Of a stretch of DNA of 15,617 bases, positions 12,521-15,617 are shown piece after piece (position 1 is the stretch's first letter; each line of letters starts with the position of its first letter). Below the pieces are notes generated by a model that worked only from the letters and a program-made list of their open reading frames with translations, had not been told where the DNA came from and searched no databases. Source of the DNA: JBFGWM01 sp041588495 (lineage in GTDB: Bacteria > Pseudomonadota > Gammaproteobacteria > Pseudomonadales > JBFGWM01); assembly GCA_041588495.1 (NCBI GenBank), contig JBFGWM010000037.1, forward strand, positions 1-15,617, given 5' to 3'. The translations under genes were made by a program, and so were the position numbers.

Positions 12521-13612
12521 ATGGGTATTGAGGCATTGACCTGGCTTGGCATTGCGTTCTGCATCAGCCAGTCCGCCATTTTCTCGGGTCTCAACCTGGC
12601 CTTTTTCAGCCTCAACCGGCTGCAGCTTGAAGTCGATGCCGGATCGGATCCACGTGCGGTAGACGTGCTGGCATTGCGCGAGGATTCGAATTTTCTGCTG
12701 ACCACCATCCTCTGGGGCAACGTCGGCATCAACGTGCTGCTCACGCTGCTGTCGAATTCCGTCATGGCCGGCGTGATCGCGTTCTGCTTTTCGACCTTCG
12801 CCATCACGCTCTTTGGCGAGATCTTCCCGCAGGCGTACTTTTCGCGGAACTCCCTGCGCATGGCCGCGTTTTTGTCCCCCGTGATCCGGATGTACCAGTT
12901 TGTCCTGTACCCGGTGGCCAGGCCGTCTGCGAAGGTGCTGGATGCCTGGCTGGGCAAGGAAGGGATCACCTATTTTCGCGAGGAGGACCTGCGCGCGATC
13001 ATTCACAAGCACATCGAGGCCGAGGATGCCGAGGTCGAGACCCTGGAAGGCATGGGCGCACTCAATTTCCTGGATATCGATGACCTGAGTGTCATTGACG
13101 AGGGCGAGGTGGTGAAGGAATCCAGCATCGTCGGATTGCCGGCGAAGGTTGATTTCCCGCTCATCCCGGAGTTCTCTGCCGATCCGCAGGACCCTTTCCT
13201 GCAGAGTATCAACCGTTCCGGACGCACCTGGGTGATCCTGGCCGACGAGTCCAGTGGCGACCCACTGTTACTGCTGGATGCCGACGCATTGTTGAGAGCG
13301 GTCATTTTCGGCCAGCGCGACAAGGTGGACCCGTACCGGTATTGTCACCGGCCCATCATCATCAAGGACGAAACCACTTCGCTTGGCGAGGCCATCCACC
13401 AGTTGAAAGCCTCGGAGAGCAGCGATGCCGATCACGACGGCGTGATCGAGAACGACGTCATCCTGGTCTGGGGCGAGCAGAAACGCATCATCACCGGCGC
13501 CGATATCCTGGGGCGGCTGCTCAAGGGCGTGGCATCGATCGCTTCCGTCGAAGCGGAGGGGGGCAACCCGGCTGCCTCGGGTGTCGACGTTCCTGGTGCA
13601 GAAAGTACCTAG
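12521..13612 (+). CDS. CNNM/DUF21-type membrane protein with CBS-like C-terminus
   Basis: A 363-aa inner-membrane protein of the CNNM/CorC group, linked in the family to Mg2+ (or Na+-coupled divalent cation) efflux. The transmembrane DUF21 part (about 1-150) carries the family motifs FSGLNLAFFSLNRLQLE, LLTTILWGNVGINVLLTLL and LFGEIFPQAYFSRNSL. These resemble animal CNNM proteins (SGLN, GEIxPQ) more than the CorC/HlyC subgroup. An acidic helical linker (REEDLRAIIHKHIEAEDAEVETLEGM) leads to two divergent CBS-like halves, the second ending in ENDVILVWGEQKRIITGADILGRLL. The ATG at 12521 is chosen because AGAGGA sits 7 bases before it; an in-frame TTG at 12494 has no such support. The last 25 residues are low complexity and probably disordered. 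It follows the ABC1 gene by 58 bases. The transported ion is not deducible from sequence alone. Confidence 0.87.
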   Translation: MGIEALTWLGIAFCISQSAIFSGLNLAFFSLNRLQLEVDAGSDPRAVDVLALREDSNFLLTTILWGNVGINVLLTLLSNSVMAGVIAFCFSTFAITLFGEIFPQAYFSRNSLRMAAFLSPVIRMYQFVLYPVARPSAKVLDAWLGKEGITYFREEDLRAIIHKHIEAEDAEVETLEGMGALNFLDIDDLSVIDEGEVVKESSIVGLPAKVDFPLIPEFSADPQDPFLQSINRSGRTWVILADESSGDPLLLLDADALLRAVIFGQRDKVDPYRYCHRPIIIKDETTSLGEAIHQLKASESSDADHDGVIENDVILVWGEQKRIITGADILGRLLKGVASIASVEAEGGNPAASGVDVPGAEST

Positions 13613-13632
13613 CGGACTCCCGCCCGCGTCAT

Positions 13633-13649
13633 TGCGAATCTGATTCGCA
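13633..13649. other. Short perfect inverted repeat downstream of the CNNM gene
   Basis: TGCGAAT-CTG-ATTCGCA is a 7-bp perfect inverted repeat 20 bases after the CNNM stop and between the convergent tRNA and CNNM genes. No T-run follows on either strand, so it is not a standard intrinsic terminator. It may be an mRNA 3'-end stabiliser. The rest of 13650-13731 shows only a weak GTTTT/AAAAC dyad at 13676-13690. Confidence 0.3.
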
Positions 13650-13731
13650 CAGTTGAAAACAGGGTCGGGTCAATTGTTTTACTGAAAAACGGAAGGGGCG
13701 AGCGAAGTGTCCGGGACGGACCGAGAGAAAT

Positions 13732-13807
13732 TGGCTCCCCGAGTAGGACTCGAACCTACGACCCATGGATTAACAGTCCACTGCTCTACCAACTGAGCTA
13801 TCGGGGA
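13732..13807 (-). tRNA. tRNA-Asn (anticodon GUU)
   Basis: Reading the minus strand gives a 76-nt cloverleaf. The acceptor stem TCCCCGA pairs with TCGGGGA, followed by discriminator G and an encoded CCA. The D arm is GCTC-AGTTGGTA-GAGC, the anticodon arm TGGA-CTGTTAA-TCCA, and the T arm GTAGG-TTCGAGT-CCTAC. The anticodon GTT is at 13772-13774, decoding AAC/AAU as asparagine. All canonical positions are intact. No integrase or attachment-site duplication is seen beside it. Confidence 0.98.
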
Positions 13808-13828
13808 TCCGGAGCGTTGAGGGCGCAT

Positions 13829-13857
13829 ATGTTAGGTAACCGGGCGGTCGTGGTCAA
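13829..13857 (-). promoter_or_regulatory. Sigma-70-type promoter of tRNA-Asn
   Basis: On the minus strand TTGACC (13852-13857) is followed after exactly 17 bases by TAACAT (13829-13834), close to the TTGACA/TATAAT consensus. A GC-rich stretch (GCGCCC) follows just after the -10, as in stringently controlled stable-RNA promoters. The tRNA 5' end lies 21 bases beyond the -10. The element is in the 77-base gap after the Sel1 lipoprotein gene, so the tRNA has independent transcription. Confidence 0.75.
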
Positions 13858-13884
13858 CACCGGCCGGGGTCGAATTGATGAAGT

Positions 13885-14760
13885 TCAGCGAATGCGGAGG
13901 AGGGCGTCGCGGGCCTGGCGCACGCCGGCGTTGGATGCGCGCTCGTACTGCATCTTGGCGTGGTCGATGGCGCCCTCCATCTCGTAGACGACGCCCGCGT
14001 AGTACATGCCGGCTCCATCGCCCTGGCCGGCGGCCTCCAGGAACCAGTGCAGGGCTTCCTCTTCGTCCTGTGGCACACCCTTGCCCTGCAGGTACAGTCG
14101 ACCGAGGTTGACCTGGGCCGGGGCAAAGCCCTGCTTGGCGGCCTGTTCGTAGAGCGTCGCCGCGCGTTCGAGGTCGGGCATCACCGCGATCCCTTTCTGG
14201 TAGAGCACCCCGAGGTTGGTCAGCGCCAGCGGGTCGCCCTGGGTCGCCGCCAGTTCGTACAGGCGCGCGGCGCGGTACTCGTTGCGTTCCACCCCGGTGC
14301 CGGTTTCGAACAACCAGCCGAGAAACGCCTGGCCGCGCGGGTGCTTCTGCTCGGCGGCGGTGCGCGCCCAGTGCACGGCGAGCTGGTCGTCGCGGGGGAC
14401 GCCCCTGCCGGCCTGGTAGCGACTGGCCATCTCCACCTGGCAGTTGGCCGAGCCGAGTTCCGCCGCGCGGTGGTAATACTGGGTGGCCACGGATTCGCTG
14501 GCCTCGACGCCCAAACCGTTGGACGTCAGGTGCGCGAGGCGCTCCAGCGCCTCGATGCGGTTCTCGTGTCCCGGGGTGCGCGCAACGATCTCGTATTGCT
14601 CGAGGGCGATCTCGTACTGCCCCTTGTCCAGGGCGTCGCGGGCCAGGCTGATCGCCGGGGTGGGCGGAGGCGCCGGTGCGGCCGGTGGCGGTTTGGCTTT
14701 TTCAGAGGCGCAGGCGAACAGAAACAGGGCCAGGGCCAGGACGGTCGCGTGGCGCGTCAT
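13885..14760 (-). CDS. Sel1-repeat (SLR/TPR-like) lipoprotein
   Basis: A 291-aa predicted lipoprotein. The start at 14760 gives a signal peptide (MTRHATVLALALFLFAC) with lipobox LFAC, Cys17 being the lipidated residue, and a GGGAG ribosome-binding site just before it. The frame runs on to 14871 but that lead overlaps the aminotransferase and is Arg/Pro-rich. After a Pro/Ala linker (PPPAAPAPPPTP) come TPR-like helices and then about five Sel1 repeats of roughly 36 residues (for example AAELGSANCQVEMASRYQAG, LAATQGDPLALTNLGVLYQKG, AAKQGFAPAQVNLGRLYLQG). Such proteins scaffold protein-protein contacts in the envelope; the partner is unknown. Residue +2 is Ala, so outer-membrane sorting is plausible. 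It starts 29 bases after the aminotransferase stop and is probably cotranscribed with it. Confidence 0.88.
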   Translation of the reverse strand: MTRHATVLALALFLFACASEKAKPPPAAPAPPPTPAISLARDALDKGQYEIALEQYEIVARTPGHENRIEALERLAHLTSNGLGVEASESVATQYYHRAAELGSANCQVEMASRYQAGRGVPRDDQLAVHWARTAAEQKHPRGQAFLGWLFETGTGVERNEYRAARLYELAATQGDPLALTNLGVLYQKGIAVMPDLERAATLYEQAAKQGFAPAQVNLGRLYLQGKGVPQDEEEALHWFLEAAGQGDGAGMYYAGVVYEMEGAIDHAKMQYERASNAGVRQARDALLRIR

Positions 14761-14789
14761 CCGTGCTCTCCCGTTCACCCGGTCACCCC

Positions 14790-15617
14790 TCAGGCGGAAA
14801 GGGTGCTGGCGATGCGGTCCAGGGCGTCGGCGAGGATTTCCTTGCCGGTCGCAAAGGACAGGCGCGCGCACCCGGGCGTGCCGAACGCGCTGCCGGGCAC
14901 CACGGCGACGCCCGCCTCGGTGAGCAGGTGCTCGGCGAAGCTGATGTCGTCGTCGGTGCCGGGGGTGGAGTCGATGGCTTCGGTGACGTCCGGGAAACAG
15001 TAGAAGGTGCCGTCGCCCGGTTCGCAGCGGAAGCCGGGAATCGCGTTCAGCCGCTCGACCACGAAGTCGTGGCGCTCGCGGAAGGCCTTCAGCATTTCCT
15101 GGACGCAGTCCTGGGACCCCTCGAGGGCGGCCTGGGCGGCAACCTGCGCGATGGAGGTCGGGTTCGAGGTGCTCTGGGACTGCACTTTCTTCATGGCCCC
15201 GATCAGCTTCGCGGGGCCACCGGCGTAGCCGATCCGCCAGCCGGTCATGGAATAGGCCTTGGAGACCCCGTTCAGGACCATGGTGCGGTCATAAAGGTCC
15301 GGGCACACCATGAGGATGTTGGAGAACGGCTCGTCGGCCCACAGGATGTGCTCGTACATGTCATCGGTGGCGACGATCACGTCCGGGTATTTCAGCAGCA
15401 CTGCGGCGAGTCCTTCGAGTTCGGCACGGGTATACGCCATGCCGGAGGGGTTCGAGGGGCTGTTGAGCACCACCAGCCGGGTGCGTTCGGTGATCGCGTC
15501 ATCGAGTTGCTCAGGGCTGATCTTGAAGCGCTGCTGCAGGGTGGTGGGCACGATGACCGGTTTGGCCCCGGCGATGATCACCATGTCCGGGTAGGACACC
15601 CAGTAGGGCGCCGGGAT
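14790..15617 (-). CDS. aspC: Aspartate aminotransferase, class I (N-terminus outside window)
   Basis: A cytoplasmic PLP enzyme interconverting aspartate and 2-oxoglutarate with oxaloacetate and glutamate. The 275 C-terminal codons are present of an expected 390-400, and the frame is open to the right edge (IPAPYWVSYPDM), so the GTG at 15599 is internal and not a start. Family marks are NSPSNPSG, the PLP-contacting DDMYEHILW (Asp and Tyr), the Schiff-base Lys in NGVSKAYSMTGWRIGY (codon 15258-15260), and the carboxylate-binding Arg in CARLSFAT near the C-terminus. The SKAYSMTGWR form points to the prokaryotic type Ib aspartate aminotransferases, some of which also act on prephenate. The gene symbol is the general bacterial one and is less certain than the family. 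Confidence 0.92.
   Translation of the reverse strand: MPAPYWVSYPDMVIIAGAKPVIVPTTLQQRFKISPEQLDDAITERTRLVVLNSPSNPSGMAYTRAELEGLAAVLLKYPDVIVATDDMYEHILWADEPFSNILMVCPDLYDRTMVLNGVSKAYSMTGWRIGYAGGPAKLIGAMKKVQSQSTSNPTSIAQVAAQAALEGSQDCVQEMLKAFRERHDFVVERLNAIPGFRCEPGDGTFYCFPDVTEAIDSTPGTDDDISFAEHLLTEAGVAVVPGSAFGTPGCARLSFATGKEILADALDRIASTLSA

Noticed and set aside
10984..12969. Minus-strand open frame of about 660 codons
   Set aside because: Spans the ABC1 gene and part of the CNNM gene in antisense. The plus-strand proteins carry conserved motifs.
13732..13807. tRNA gene as an integration site of a genomic island
   Set aside because: No integrase and no duplicated tRNA 3' end in the window. The flanking genes look like core genes.
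14761..14871. N-terminal extension of the Sel1 protein
   Set aside because: It would bury the lipoprotein signal peptide and overlap the aminotransferase. The start at 14760 has a good ribosome-binding site.

Overview
The window is a high-GC bacterial chromosome segment, most likely from a free-living gammaproteobacterium. The indicators are a GlcB-type malate synthase G, a LapA-type retention-module adhesin with a LapG-like TAAG site, a bacterial-type tRNA-Asn with encoded CCA, an AspC-type aminotransferase and a CNNM/DUF21 protein. The genus cannot be read from the sequence. I see no integrase, transposase, phage gene or CRISPR array.

Layout. (1) 1-1139 (+): C-terminal half of malate synthase G, then 1284-1835 (+), a small exported protein of unknown function. 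(2) 1962-3450 (-): a two-gene unit, an SRPBCC/polyketide-cyclase-like protein followed by an MECR-like NAD(P)H-dependent 2-enoyl-thioester reductase. (3) 3451-3711: intergenic region between divergent genes with two perfect inverted repeats, then 3712-7833 (+), a 1373-aa type I-secreted adhesin with an internal 747-bp tandem duplication and a strong terminator at 7880-7909. (4) 8079-10842 (+): a membrane-anchored class III adenylate cyclase (MASE2-like N-terminus) followed after 19 bases by a 505-aa protein that I read as a divergent lipoxygenase. (5) 11026-13612 (+): an ABC1/UbiB-family kinase-like protein and a CNNM-type membrane transporter-like protein. (6) Minus strand from the right edge: partial aspartate aminotransferase, a Sel1-repeat lipoprotein, and tRNA-Asn(GUU) with its own clear sigma-70-type promoter.

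The most interesting part is the cyclase/lipoxygenase pair. The 505-aa protein has no obvious annotation at first glance. It nevertheless carries the lipoxygenase metal-ligand pattern H-x4-H, then H-x3-H 174 residues later, and a C-terminal Val, plus a region that aligns without gaps to the core helix of known lipoxygenases. Placed beside a cAMP-type cyclase and next to a biofilm-type adhesin, it could belong to a lipid-oxidation/cyclic-nucleotide signalling module; that functional link is inference from gene order.

Every stretch without a gene is shorter than 300 bases. The largest, 3451-3711 and 7834-8078, hold the regulatory structures listed. The roughly 183-base gap 10843-11025 shows a T-run and imperfect CCGG-rich direct repeats but no convincing promoter or terminator.
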